Shown here: positions 41,683 through 49,201 of the stretch, piece by piece | Position numbering within the stretch: the first letter of the stretch is position 1 | How the letters are laid out: each line of letters begins with the position of its first letter | DNA from: Nocardioides ferulae | GTDB taxonomy: Bacteria; Actinomycetota; Actinomycetes; Propionibacteriales; Nocardioidaceae | Direction: 5' to 3' | DNA length: 64,000 nucleotides | Assembly (NCBI RefSeq): GCF_003660455.1 | Contig: NZ_QZVR01000005.1 | Span: forward strand, 124,001-188,000 | The notes under the pieces: model-generated | Seen by the model: the letters and a program-made list of their open reading frames with translations, nothing else | Databases searched by the model: none | Told to the model about the DNA's origin: nothing | Position numbers and translations under genes: made by a program

Positions 41683-42024
41683 TCAACCGGAGCGTCGCGC
41701 CCGCCCGGCCCGCCACCCGCGCCAGGCGGCCCGGACCCCCGAGGTGAGCAGCACCACCCACAGCGCGAGCCAGCAGCCGGCACCGACCACGAGGCCCACG
41801 ACCAGCCCGACACCGCCGGCGACCCACCAGCCCACGGCCGCGGGCACCACGAACAGCACGGCCTGGACCAGCACGAACAGCGAGTCCTCGACGAGGTCGC
41901 GGCCCATCTGCCGCAGCCAGCCGACCTGCTCCTCGCCGCGGCCGCGGCCGGCGCCCAGGTCGTCGAGGTGCGCGCGCGTCTCGGCGTCCCGCTGCTCGCG
42001 ACTCTTCCGCTCCCGCGCTGCCAT
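41683..42024 (-). CDS. Small two-TM membrane protein of unknown function
   Basis: 113 aa. A charged N-terminus (ERKSREQRDAETRAHLDDLG) is followed by two hydrophobic segments, SLFVLVQAVLFVVPAAVGWW and VAGGVGLVVGLVVGAGCWLA, and a basic C-terminus RAAWRGWRAGRARRSG. I do not recognise the family. It lies between the histidine phosphatase (convergent) and the LLM oxidoreductase (divergent). The ATG at 42024 has a weak ribosome-binding site. Confidence 0.6.
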   Translation of the reverse strand: MAARERKSREQRDAETRAHLDDLGAGRGRGEEQVGWLRQMGRDLVEDSLFVLVQAVLFVVPAAVGWWVAGGVGLVVGLVVGAGCWLALWVVLLTSGVRAAWRGWRAGRARRSG

Positions 42025-42107
42025 GGGCGACAGTGTGCCGCGCCGTCCCGTGCCGCGGACCGGGACCTCGGGTGACGAGGGCGGCGGGGGCTGCGAGGGT
42101 GGCGACC

Positions 42108-43004
42108 GTGCAGGTGGGGATGACGCTCCCGGTGATGGAGCCCGACGTGTGGGCCGACGGCGCCACGACGCTCGAGGCGTGGACGCGAGCCGTCGACGAG
42201 GGCCCGTTCTCGTCGGTGTGCTTCGGCGAGCGGATGGCCTTCGACAACCCGGAGACCCTCACGCTGCTCGGCGCCGTCGCGGCGTGGACGAGCCGGGTGC
42301 GGATCGCGACCACCGTGGTGGTGCCGCAGCTGCACGACCCCGTGATGCTGGCCAAGGCGCTGGCGACCGGCGACCAGCTGTGCGGGGGCCGGCTCAGCGT
42401 CGGGCTGGGGGTGGGCGGTCGCGAGGAGGACTACCGCGCCGCCGGTGCCGACTGGTCCACGCGGACCATGGCCGGCCTGGCCGAGCGGGCCGCGGTGATG
42501 CGGCGGGTCTGGGCCGGCGAGCGGGTCACCGAGGCGCAGCGCCCGGTCGGGCCGCCTCCGGCGCAGCCGGGCGGCCCCGAGCTCCTGGTCGGCAGCACCG
42601 GCCCGCGCACGATCCGCAGCTCGGCCGCCTGGGCCGACGGCCTGGCCGGGATCACCCTCGACCTCGACCCAGCGGGGGTGGCCGCCCAGTTCGACCTCGT
42701 GCGTGAGGCGTGGCGCGAGGCCGGCCGCCCCGAGCCGCGGCTGACGACGTCGTTCTGGTTCGCCCTCGACGACGGCGACGGCTCCGCTCGAGACCAGGTG
42801 CACCGCCACCTGCGGCACTACATGAACTGGATCCCCCAGCGGTACGTCGACGCGATGGCGCCCGCGACCGGCTTCGCGGGCACTCCCGCCGAGCTGCGCG
42901 TGACGCTCGACCGGTTCGCCGACCTGGGTGCCGACGAGGTGCAGCTGATCCCGACCGGAGCGGCTCTCGACCAGGTCGCGCGGGTGGCCGACCTGCTGGC
43001 CTGA
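42108..43004 (+). CDS. LLM-class F420-dependent oxidoreductase
   Basis: 298 aa. Luciferase-like TIM barrel: VQVGMTLPVMEPDVWADGAT, VCFGERMAFDNPETLTLLGA, RVRIATTVVVPQLHDPVMLA, then CGGRLSVGLGVGGREEDYRA and GGPELLVGSTGPRTIRSSAA. This spacing is typical of actinobacterial F420-binding reductases, which transfer hydride from or to F420; the substrate is unknown. GTG 42108 is taken as start because it aligns with the family N-terminus; upstream in-frame codons lack support. Confidence 0.85.
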   Translation: MQVGMTLPVMEPDVWADGATTLEAWTRAVDEGPFSSVCFGERMAFDNPETLTLLGAVAAWTSRVRIATTVVVPQLHDPVMLAKALATGDQLCGGRLSVGLGVGGREEDYRAAGADWSTRTMAGLAERAAVMRRVWAGERVTEAQRPVGPPPAQPGGPELLVGSTGPRTIRSSAAWADGLAGITLDLDPAGVAAQFDLVREAWREAGRPEPRLTTSFWFALDDGDGSARDQVHRHLRHYMNWIPQRYVDAMAPATGFAGTPAELRVTLDRFADLGADEVQLIPTGAALDQVARVADLLA

Positions 43005-43072
43005 ATGCCGGCCTGACGCGGACCCAGCACCGGCGGCGACAACCTTCCGTCGCCGGCCGGCGTCCCAGGAGC

Positions 43073-43852
43073 ATGGTGAATCTCGGGATGAGGACACGTT
43101 CGCGGCTGCCGGCGCTCACGGCGGTGCTCACCGGTGTGCTCGTGGCCGCCGTGGTCGTGGCGCTCGCGCTGGTGCCGGGCTGGATGCGCGCCGAGGGCGA
43201 CGAGCAGACCGGCGGGGCAGCGGCGCCGACCGTGACGCCCGCGGCTCCGACCGACTCCGCGGAGCCGGCGCCGGACAGGCAGCGGTCGAAGGTGCGTCGG
43301 CCCCCCGGATCGGGCTCGGTGCCGCTGCCGGGCGGCGGGCGACTGATCGGCACCTGGGAGGACGGACGCGTGCTCGGCGAGGTCGTGGTGCTGGGCCGCG
43401 TCGGCGAGCACGAGCAGGTCCTCTACGCGGCCCGGCCCGGGTCCGAGACGGCGGGGGCGGGCGCCGACTACGTGGCGACCGGGGTGCGGGTCGGCGACCG
43501 CATCCTGCGCACGATCCTCGCGCTGCGACCGGAGGCGGAGGAGGCGCGCGACGGCATGGACCTCTACGGCGGGAACGTGCTCGGCGAGCGCGGACCCGAC
43601 GGGCTCGTGGCCGGCGGTGACTATCTGCTCCTGGGCGCGGTGCCCGGCGAGGCCCGGGTCCGGATCGAGGCTCCGGGTGAGGCGGACCGCGCGGTGACGG
43701 GAGCCAGCGGCACGGTGCTGCCCGGCTACACGGTCTTCCACGACTCCGGCGACTGGCGGGCCGCCTGGGACCAGGTCCAGCTGGCGCCTCTCGTCGTGAC
43801 CACCGACGCCGGCCACCGGGTGCTGGTGCGGGAGCTCAGCTGGACGGGCTGA
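43073..43852 (+). CDS. Membrane-anchored or secreted protein of unknown function
   Basis: 259 aa. One N-terminal hydrophobic segment (LPALTAVLTGVLVAAVVVAL) acts as signal anchor, then an Ala/Pro/Thr-rich linker (residues ~45-75). The globular part is Gly/Val-rich with RVLGEVVVLGRVGEHEQVLY and DYVATGVRVGDRILRTILAL. I do not recognise the domain. The start is ATG 43073 or GTG 43076, with AGGAG just upstream; ATG 43088 is a third choice. It converges on the SDR at 43872 with a 19-bp gap. Confidence 0.6.
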   Translation: MVNLGMRTRSRLPALTAVLTGVLVAAVVVALALVPGWMRAEGDEQTGGAAAPTVTPAAPTDSAEPAPDRQRSKVRRPPGSGSVPLPGGGRLIGTWEDGRVLGEVVVLGRVGEHEQVLYAARPGSETAGAGADYVATGVRVGDRILRTILALRPEAEEARDGMDLYGGNVLGERGPDGLVAGGDYLLLGAVPGEARVRIEAPGEADRAVTGASGTVLPGYTVFHDSGDWRAAWDQVQLAPLVVTTDAGHRVLVRELSWTG

Positions 43853-43871
43853 CCGGGCGGGAGCCGCAGCC

Positions 43872-44654
43872 TCACATCAGCTTCTTGAACAGCCCCAGCG
43901 GCGCGTGCTTCATCACCACCGACAGCGGTGCCCACGGCAGCGGCGGCACGCAGGCGGAGCCCTTCTCGGCGACGATCGCGTCGACCATCGCCCGCACGCC
44001 CTTCTCGGTCGAGACCATCATCTTGGTCTTCTGGGCGACGTGCTCGTTCATCTCCGAGGCGATGTAGCCGGGGTAGAGCACGGTGACCTTCACGCTCTCG
44101 CCCAGCTTCTTGCCGTGCAGCTCGTTGCGCAGCCCCTCGGCGAGCCAGGCGGCGCCCACCTTCGTGGCGGCGTACGTCGTCATGGTCTTGGGCATGCCGC
44201 GCATCGCCGACATCGAGGAGACCATCACCAAGTGGCCGGCCTGCTGGTCGCGGAAGACCTCCATCGCGGCCTCGGTCTGCGCGAGCGCGCCGACGAAGTT
44301 GGTCATCGCGGTCTCGCGGTTGGCCTCGAAGCCGCCGGTGCCCAGCGGGGCGCCCTTGCCGAGGCCGGCGTTGACCACGATCCGGTCGAGCCGGCCGAAC
44401 AGGGCGCGGAACTCGCGGAACACCTCGAACACCCGGTCGTGGTCGTTGACGTCCATCGCGAGGTACTCCACCCGCCGGCGGGGGTGGGCGGCGGTGATCT
44501 CGACGGCGAGCTCCTGGAGCCGGTCGGTGCGCCGGGCGCACAGCGCGAGGTCGTAGCCCTTCGCGGCGAACTGGCGGGCCATCTCGGCGCCGAGGCCGGA
44601 CGAGGCGCCGGTGATCAGGATCGTCTTCGGGGAGGACTCGCGGGGCTCGCTCAT
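43872..44654 (-). CDS. Short-chain dehydrogenase/reductase
   Basis: 260 aa. Cofactor motif TILITGASSGLGAEMARQFA; NAG in IVVNAGLGKGAPLG; catalytic residues in LVMVSSMSAMRGMPKTMTTY and AATKVGAAWLAEGL (YxxxK). The C-terminus (PPLPWAPLSVVMKHAPLGLF) is hydrophobic, as in SDRs that associate with membranes or act on lipid substrates. NADP preference is suggested by ALCARRTDRL (Arg after beta-2). The ATG at 44654 is the only good start. It is divergent from padR (44877) across a 222-bp gap that contains the 43-bp repeat and PadR-type sites. Confidence 0.87.
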   Translation of the reverse strand: MSEPRESSPKTILITGASSGLGAEMARQFAAKGYDLALCARRTDRLQELAVEITAAHPRRRVEYLAMDVNDHDRVFEVFREFRALFGRLDRIVVNAGLGKGAPLGTGGFEANRETAMTNFVGALAQTEAAMEVFRDQQAGHLVMVSSMSAMRGMPKTMTTYAATKVGAAWLAEGLRNELHGKKLGESVKVTVLYPGYIASEMNEHVAQKTKMMVSTEKGVRAMVDAIVAEKGSACVPPLPWAPLSVVMKHAPLGLFKKLM

Positions 44655-44699
44655 GCGCGGCAGTGTGCCCGACCGGTGTGCGGCACCGGGCGTGAGGGC

Positions 44700-44742
44700 G
44701 GGTCGTGTGCCCCACGAAGCGCCATGGCGCGTCTGCAGGCAC
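44700..44742 (-). repeat. 43-bp dispersed repeat, copy b
   Basis: Reverse complement matches 24946-24988 at 37/43 positions; it contains the 12-bp palindrome GCGCCATGGCGC. It lies 46 bp upstream of the SDR start and points away from padR. Confidence 0.65.
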
Positions 44743-44809
44743 GGTTCCTGAGGAGGCGAGGGACGAGCCGTCTCGAAGGGCACGACCAGCGGGGCGACGG
44801 GGGGTGTGC

Positions 44810-44833
44810 ATACGTGGTATACATACCCGGTAT
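44810..44833. promoter_or_regulatory. Tandem PadR operator candidates
   Basis: ATACGTGGTAT (44810-44820) and ATACCCGGTAT (44823-44833) are two ATAC...GTAT inverted repeats 13 bp apart centre to centre, 44 bp upstream of the padR start. Their symmetry suits dimeric PadR binding at two turns, and the position fits autorepression of the exporter operon. Confidence 0.6.
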
Positions 44834-44876
44834 TCACGGCCGGCTCGGAGCCGTGACCCACGACGAGGGGGCACCG

Positions 44877-45485
44877 ATGTCGGTGAAGCAGGCGCTGCTG
44901 GCGCTGTTGGAGCAGGAGCCGATGTACGGCTACCAGCTCCGCGCGGAGTTCGAGCAGCGCACCGGCGCGACCTGGCCGCTCAACGTCGGTCAGGTCTACA
45001 CGACGCTGACCCGGCTCGAGCGCGACGGCCTGGTCGCAGGTGCCGGCTCCGACGACGAGGGGCACGTGGTCTACCGGATCACCGACACCGGCCGCGCCGA
45101 GGTGGCGACCTGGTTCACCACCCCGGTCAACCGCACCCAGCCGCCTCGTGACGAGCTCGCGATCAAGCTCGCCCTCGCGGTGACCGTGCCCGGCGTCGAC
45201 GTCGGCACGGTGATCCAACAGCAGCGCAGCGCCACGATGGCGGCGCTCCAGGACTACACCCGTCTCAAGCGCAGCGGCCGCGCCCCCGCGTCGAGCGACG
45301 GCGCCGATCTCGCCTGGACCCTCGTGCTCGACTCGCTGGTCTTCGCCGCCGAGGCCGAGATCCGGTGGCTCGACCACTGTGAGGCGAGGGTCCGCCGGGC
45401 CGCGGTCGAGCGGGCGGCGCAACAACGGCCCGGTACGCCGAGCGAGGGCGCCGCGGCGCCGCGCCCGAGCGGGGCGACGTCGTGA
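44877..45485 (+). CDS. PadR-family transcriptional regulator
   Basis: 202 aa. PadR winged helix: KQALLALLEQEPMYGYQLRA, VGQVYTTLTRLERDGLVAGA and HVVYRITDTGRAEVATWFTT, with a helical C-terminus. It precedes an ABC exporter and overlaps a micro-ORF by GTGA, so it likely represses the exporter and is relieved by a transported compound. A GAGGGGG sequence 5 bases upstream of ATG 44877 is the ribosome-binding site. Confidence 0.9.
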   Translation: MSVKQALLALLEQEPMYGYQLRAEFEQRTGATWPLNVGQVYTTLTRLERDGLVAGAGSDDEGHVVYRITDTGRAEVATWFTTPVNRTQPPRDELAIKLALAVTVPGVDVGTVIQQQRSATMAALQDYTRLKRSGRAPASSDGADLAWTLVLDSLVFAAEAEIRWLDHCEARVRRAAVERAAQQRPGTPSEGAAAPRPSGATS

Positions 45486-45655
45486 CCCGCGTCGGCCAGA
45501 CCGACGGCGCGCCGCTGCTGGCGGTGACCGAGGCAGCCCTCCTGCATCGCGCCGAGGAGCGCTGGCTCGACACCGCCCGGGCCCGGCTGCGCGCCGCCGG
45601 TCCGCGTCCGCGGCGCCGCGGCGACCGGCTCGAGGGTCGGGAGGTGGCACGATGA
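45482..45655 (+). CDS. 57-aa conserved-position micro-ORF
   Basis: A small frame starts at GTG 45482 inside the padR stop (GTGA) and ends at TGA 45655, which overlaps the ABC ATPase start (ATGA). It translates to VTRVGQTDGAPLLAVTEAAL, LHRAEERWLDTARARLRAAG, PRPRRRGDRLEGREVAR. A predicted amphipathic helix (AEERWLDTARARLRAAG) is followed by a very basic tail. Exact overlaps on both sides argue that it is translated, but I recognise no family. Confidence 0.6.
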   Translation: MTRVGQTDGAPLLAVTEAALLHRAEERWLDTARARLRAAGPRPRRRGDRLEGREVAR

Positions 45656-46383
45656 CGCGGAGCACCGACGTGCTGCAGCTGACCGGAGTCACCCGGGTGC
45701 ACGGGGAGGGCGCGACCGCGGTGCGGGCGCTGCACTCGGTGTCGTTCATCGCCTCGGCCGGCGAGCTGGTCGCGGTGATGGGCCCCTCGGGCTCCGGCAA
45801 GTCGACCCTGCTGACCCTCGCCGGCGGTCTCGACACCCCCACCGAGGGCACCGTCGCCGTCGAGGGCCGGGACCTGGGCTCGCTGCGCCAGGCCGAACTG
45901 GCCCGGATGCGGCGCACCTCGATCGGCTACGTCTTCCAGGACTTCAACCTGATCCCCGCCCTCACCGCCGCGGAGAACGTCGCGATGCCGCTGGAGCTCG
46001 ACGGCGCCCGCACCCGCAAGGCGAGAGACGCGGCCCGCACGGCCCTGGAGGAGGTCGGCATCGGTGACCTCGCCGACCGGTTCCCCGACCAGATGTCCGG
46101 CGGCCAGCAGCAGCGGGTCGCGATCGCCCGCGCGGTCGTCGGCGAGCGCCGCCTGATCCTGGCCGACGAGCCCACGGGCGCCCTCGACACCGAGACCGGC
46201 GAGGAGATCCTGCGGCTGCTGCGCGCCCGCTGCGACGCCGGTGCCGCCGGGGTGCTCGTCACCCACGAGGCCAGGCACGCCGCCTGGGCCGACCGGGTGG
46301 TCTTCCTGCGCGACGGCGTCGTGGTCGACGAGACCGGCTCGTCCCCGGTCGACGCGCTGCTCGAGCCGGGCCTGACCCGATGA
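45652..46383 (+). CDS. ABC transporter ATP-binding protein (LolD/MacB type)
   Basis: 243 aa. Walker A VMGPSGSGKSTLLTLAGGLD, Q-loop YVFQDFNLIPALTAAENVA, signature QMSGGQQQRVAIARAVV and Walker B LILADEPTGALDTETGEEIL, with switch His in LVTHEARHAAWADRV. It is the MacB/LolD-like subfamily that pairs with FtsX-type permeases. It starts at ATG 45652, overlapping the micro-ORF, and overlaps the permease by ATGA, so padR-micro-ORF-ATPase-permease form one operon. Confidence 0.92.
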   Translation: MTRSTDVLQLTGVTRVHGEGATAVRALHSVSFIASAGELVAVMGPSGSGKSTLLTLAGGLDTPTEGTVAVEGRDLGSLRQAELARMRRTSIGYVFQDFNLIPALTAAENVAMPLELDGARTRKARDAARTALEEVGIGDLADRFPDQMSGGQQQRVAIARAVVGERRLILADEPTGALDTETGEEILRLLRARCDAGAAGVLVTHEARHAAWADRVVFLRDGVVVDETGSSPVDALLEPGLTR

Positions 46384-49019
46384 GCGTCTCCGGCGGCCGG
46401 TTCACCCACTGGTGGACCGGCTGGCGGCTCGCGCTCCGGGTCGCCGCGCGCGACGCCCGCCGGGCCCGGGGCCGCAGCATCCTGGTGCTGGTGATGATCG
46501 CGCTGCCGGTGCTCGCGGTCACCGCGGCCGACGTGGTGATCAGCACCGCCGAGGTCAACGCCGCCGAGGGCCTCGACCGGCGGCTGGGAGCCGCCGATGC
46601 GCGGGTGATCTCGCAGAACGCCGCCGACGTCGTGGAGTACCAAGCGCCCGACCCCGACGACGGTCTCGCCTACGGCGGGCGTCGCGACGGCAGGCGGCCC
46701 ACTCTCGAGGACGTCACCGACGTGCTCGGCGGGGGCCGGCCGGCCGTGTCGGTGCGTGACGGGGTCCGCCGGGTGCGCACCGACGCCGGGGTGGCGACGG
46801 CGATGGCCGTGGAGACCGATCTCGCCGACCCGCTCACCGACGGCCTGGCCCGGCTGACCGAGGGGCGGTGGCCGCGAGCCGACGACGAGGTGGTGGTCAA
46901 CCAGGCGCTCCTCGACCGTGGCTCGCAGCTGGGCGGCGAGCTCGAGCTGGTGACCGTCGGTGCCGACGACACGCGCACCATCGTCGGCACCGCCGAGTCG
47001 ACCATCTTTCGTGACCAGCCGTTCGTCGCCGCCGGGCCCGGGGCGCTCGGGCTGCCGCAGTCGGGCCGCGACGAGTGGCTGCTGGGCGGCGGACCGGTCA
47101 GCTGGAGCCAGGTCCTCGACCTCAACCGCCTCGGGTTGCTCGTGCTCTCGCGAGCCGTCGTGCTCGACCCGCCCGCCTCCACGATGGCCGACGAGTACAC
47201 CGGCAGTGACGACGCCGCCGCGGCGGTCCTCGCCCTGGTCGTGGCGATGGTGCTGCTCGAGGTGGTGCTGCTGGCCGGCCCTGCCTTCGCGGTCGGCGCC
47301 AAGCGGCAGACCCGCACCCTGGCGCTGATGGCGGCCAGTGGCGGCAGCCCGCCCCAGGCGCGTCGGGTGGTGCTGGGCAGCGCGATCGTCCTCGGCGGGC
47401 TGGCCTCGCTCGGCGGGGTCGGGCTCGGCATCGGCTTGGGCTGGGCGCTGCTGCCGCTGGCTCAGCGGTTCAGCGGCGAGTGGTTCGGCCCGTTCCAGGT
47501 GCCGTGGCTCCAGCTGGCCGGCATCGCCTCGTTCGGCCTGGTGAGCGCTCTGCTGGCGGCCCTGGTGCCGGCCTGGATCGCCTCGCGCCAGGACGTGGTG
47601 GCGGTGCTCGGCGGACGGCGGGGGGACCGTCCGCCGAGCCGCCGGTCGCCGCTGCTCGGGCTGCTGGTGCTCGGCGCCGGCGTGGCCGGGTCGGCGTACG
47701 GCGCCCGGGCGGACCAGAACGGCGAGGCCGTCATCGCCGCCTCCGCCGTGGTCGCGGTGCTCGGCATGATCGCGCTGGTGCCGGTGGTCGTCGCCGCCGT
47801 CGCGCGCGTCGCCGGGCGGCTGCCCCTGCCGGTGCGGTACGCCGCGCGCGACGCGGCCCGGCACCGCACCCGGACGGTGCCGGCGGTGGCCGCGGTGGCG
47901 GCCACCGTGGCCGGTGTCGTGGCGCTGGGGATCGCCGTCACCAGCGACGAGGCCGAGAACCGGGGGGAGTACACCGCCTCCCTCCCCGCCGGCATGGGCA
48001 GTGTGACCGCCACCTCCGGCGCGCCGCCGGACTGGGCGGCGATGCGGCGCGCGGCCGAGGCGCAGGTGCCGGACGCCACGGTCATCGACATGCGAGGGGT
48101 GCGCGAGGGTGCCCGGGGATGGACCGACCTGCGCTTCCGCCACGACGACGGTGCGGTGCGGCTGTCGGGCTGGGGGTCGACCATGGGGTCGTCGATCCTG
48201 GTCGGTCCGGCAGCGCTTCCCGTCGCCCTGCCGGACCAGCCGGCGACGACGTGGCAGCGCGCCGAACGGGTCCTGGCCGACGGCGGCGTGCTGGTGTTCG
48301 GTGCTGAGCCGGCGACCGGCGTCGACCGGCTCACGGTCAAGGCCGCCGTGCATCCTCCGCGCGGCCGCGCCGAGCGCACCTCGGCGGTGGCGCCGGCGCT
48401 CGTCGTGCCGGTCACGAACGGCTACGCGCCGTTCCGGGCCGTCCTCTCCGACGAGCTCGCGCAGGAGCTCGGGCTGACGGTCTCCCCGGTGGGGCTGCTG
48501 GTCGACGGCGACCTCGCGCCCGCCGACGAGGAGCGGCTGTCCGACGCGGTCGGTGAGGTCAGCGCCCGCGCGGACGTCTACGTCGAGCGCGGCTACCAGA
48601 CGCCCGACGAGACCGTGATCGTCCAGCTGGTGCTGGCCGGGCTCGGCGCGCTGCTGATGCTCGGCGGCACCCTCACCGCCACGTTCCTCGCGCTCTCCGA
48701 CGCCCGCCCCGACCTGGCCACCCTCGCGGCCGTGGGCGCCGGGCCCCGCACCCGCCGCGCGGTCGCAGCCGCGTACGCCCTCGTCGTCGGCCTGGTGGGT
48801 GCGGTCCTCGGTGCCGCGGTCGGGTTCGTGCCCGGCATCGCGGTCACCTTCCCGCTGACCGGACGGGGCTGGACCGACGCGGGGCAGGCCGAGGGGCACT
48901 ACCTCGACGTGCCCTGGCTGCTGGTGTTGGGCGTGGTCGTGGCGCTGCCGTTGCTCACCGCGGCGATCGTGGGCCTGGCCGCCCGGTCGCGGCTGCCGTT
49001 GGCGTCGCGGCTCGACTGA
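46380..49019 (+). CDS. FtsX-family ABC permease
   Basis: 879 aa, long for the family. An N-terminal TM (SILVLVMIALPVLAVTAADV) is followed by a large extracytoplasmic domain, then FtsX blocks: AAVLALVVAMVLLEVVLLAG, ARRVVLGSAIVLGGLASLGG, IASFGLVSALLAALVPAWIA; a second set begins at VIVQLVLAGLGALLMLGGTL and ends LLVLGVVVALPLLTAAIVGL. This duplicated layout is typical of actinobacterial MacB-like exporters for peptides or lipids. A weak coupling to the upstream PadR suggests drug or antibiotic-induced expression; substrate unknown. Confidence 0.9.
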   Translation: MSVSGGRFTHWWTGWRLALRVAARDARRARGRSILVLVMIALPVLAVTAADVVISTAEVNAAEGLDRRLGAADARVISQNAADVVEYQAPDPDDGLAYGGRRDGRRPTLEDVTDVLGGGRPAVSVRDGVRRVRTDAGVATAMAVETDLADPLTDGLARLTEGRWPRADDEVVVNQALLDRGSQLGGELELVTVGADDTRTIVGTAESTIFRDQPFVAAGPGALGLPQSGRDEWLLGGGPVSWSQVLDLNRLGLLVLSRAVVLDPPASTMADEYTGSDDAAAAVLALVVAMVLLEVVLLAGPAFAVGAKRQTRTLALMAASGGSPPQARRVVLGSAIVLGGLASLGGVGLGIGLGWALLPLAQRFSGEWFGPFQVPWLQLAGIASFGLVSALLAALVPAWIASRQDVVAVLGGRRGDRPPSRRSPLLGLLVLGAGVAGSAYGARADQNGEAVIAASAVVAVLGMIALVPVVVAAVARVAGRLPLPVRYAARDAARHRTRTVPAVAAVAATVAGVVALGIAVTSDEAENRGEYTASLPAGMGSVTATSGAPPDWAAMRRAAEAQVPDATVIDMRGVREGARGWTDLRFRHDDGAVRLSGWGSTMGSSILVGPAALPVALPDQPATTWQRAERVLADGGVLVFGAEPATGVDRLTVKAAVHPPRGRAERTSAVAPALVVPVTNGYAPFRAVLSDELAQELGLTVSPVGLLVDGDLAPADEERLSDAVGEVSARADVYVERGYQTPDETVIVQLVLAGLGALLMLGGTLTATFLALSDARPDLATLAAVGAGPRTRRAVAAAYALVVGLVGAVLGAAVGFVPGIAVTFPLTGRGWTDAGQAEGHYLDVPWLLVLGVVVALPLLTAAIVGLAARSRLPLASRLD

Positions 49020-49201
49020 CGGCTCTCGCAGCCGGTCGCGAGCGGGGCTCGGGGCAGCCACCTTTGGACAACGATTCACAACTTGCTCCCTCAGGGTGCT
49101 TGACGGCCCGGCCCCGGAGCCCTTGGGTGAACTCACCAGACCCACGCGACTGCGCCGAGGGGGGCGGCCGCCGCGTGGACCCAGCAGAGGGAGAAGGAAG
49201 C
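49020..49201 (+). other. Leader region of the subtilase gene
   Basis: 182 bp between the permease stop and the protease start with no supported ORF. It ends with a purine-rich AGAAGGAAGC ribosome-binding site directly before GTG 49202. G-rich tracts (e.g. GAGGGGGGCGG near 49157) are present, but no known riboswitch consensus was recognised. Confidence 0.5.

Noticed and set aside
49020..49201. Riboswitch (for example c-di-AMP ydaO type) before the subtilase
   Set aside because: The conserved ydaO core sequences are absent. Only a G-rich leader with a good Shine-Dalgarno is visible.
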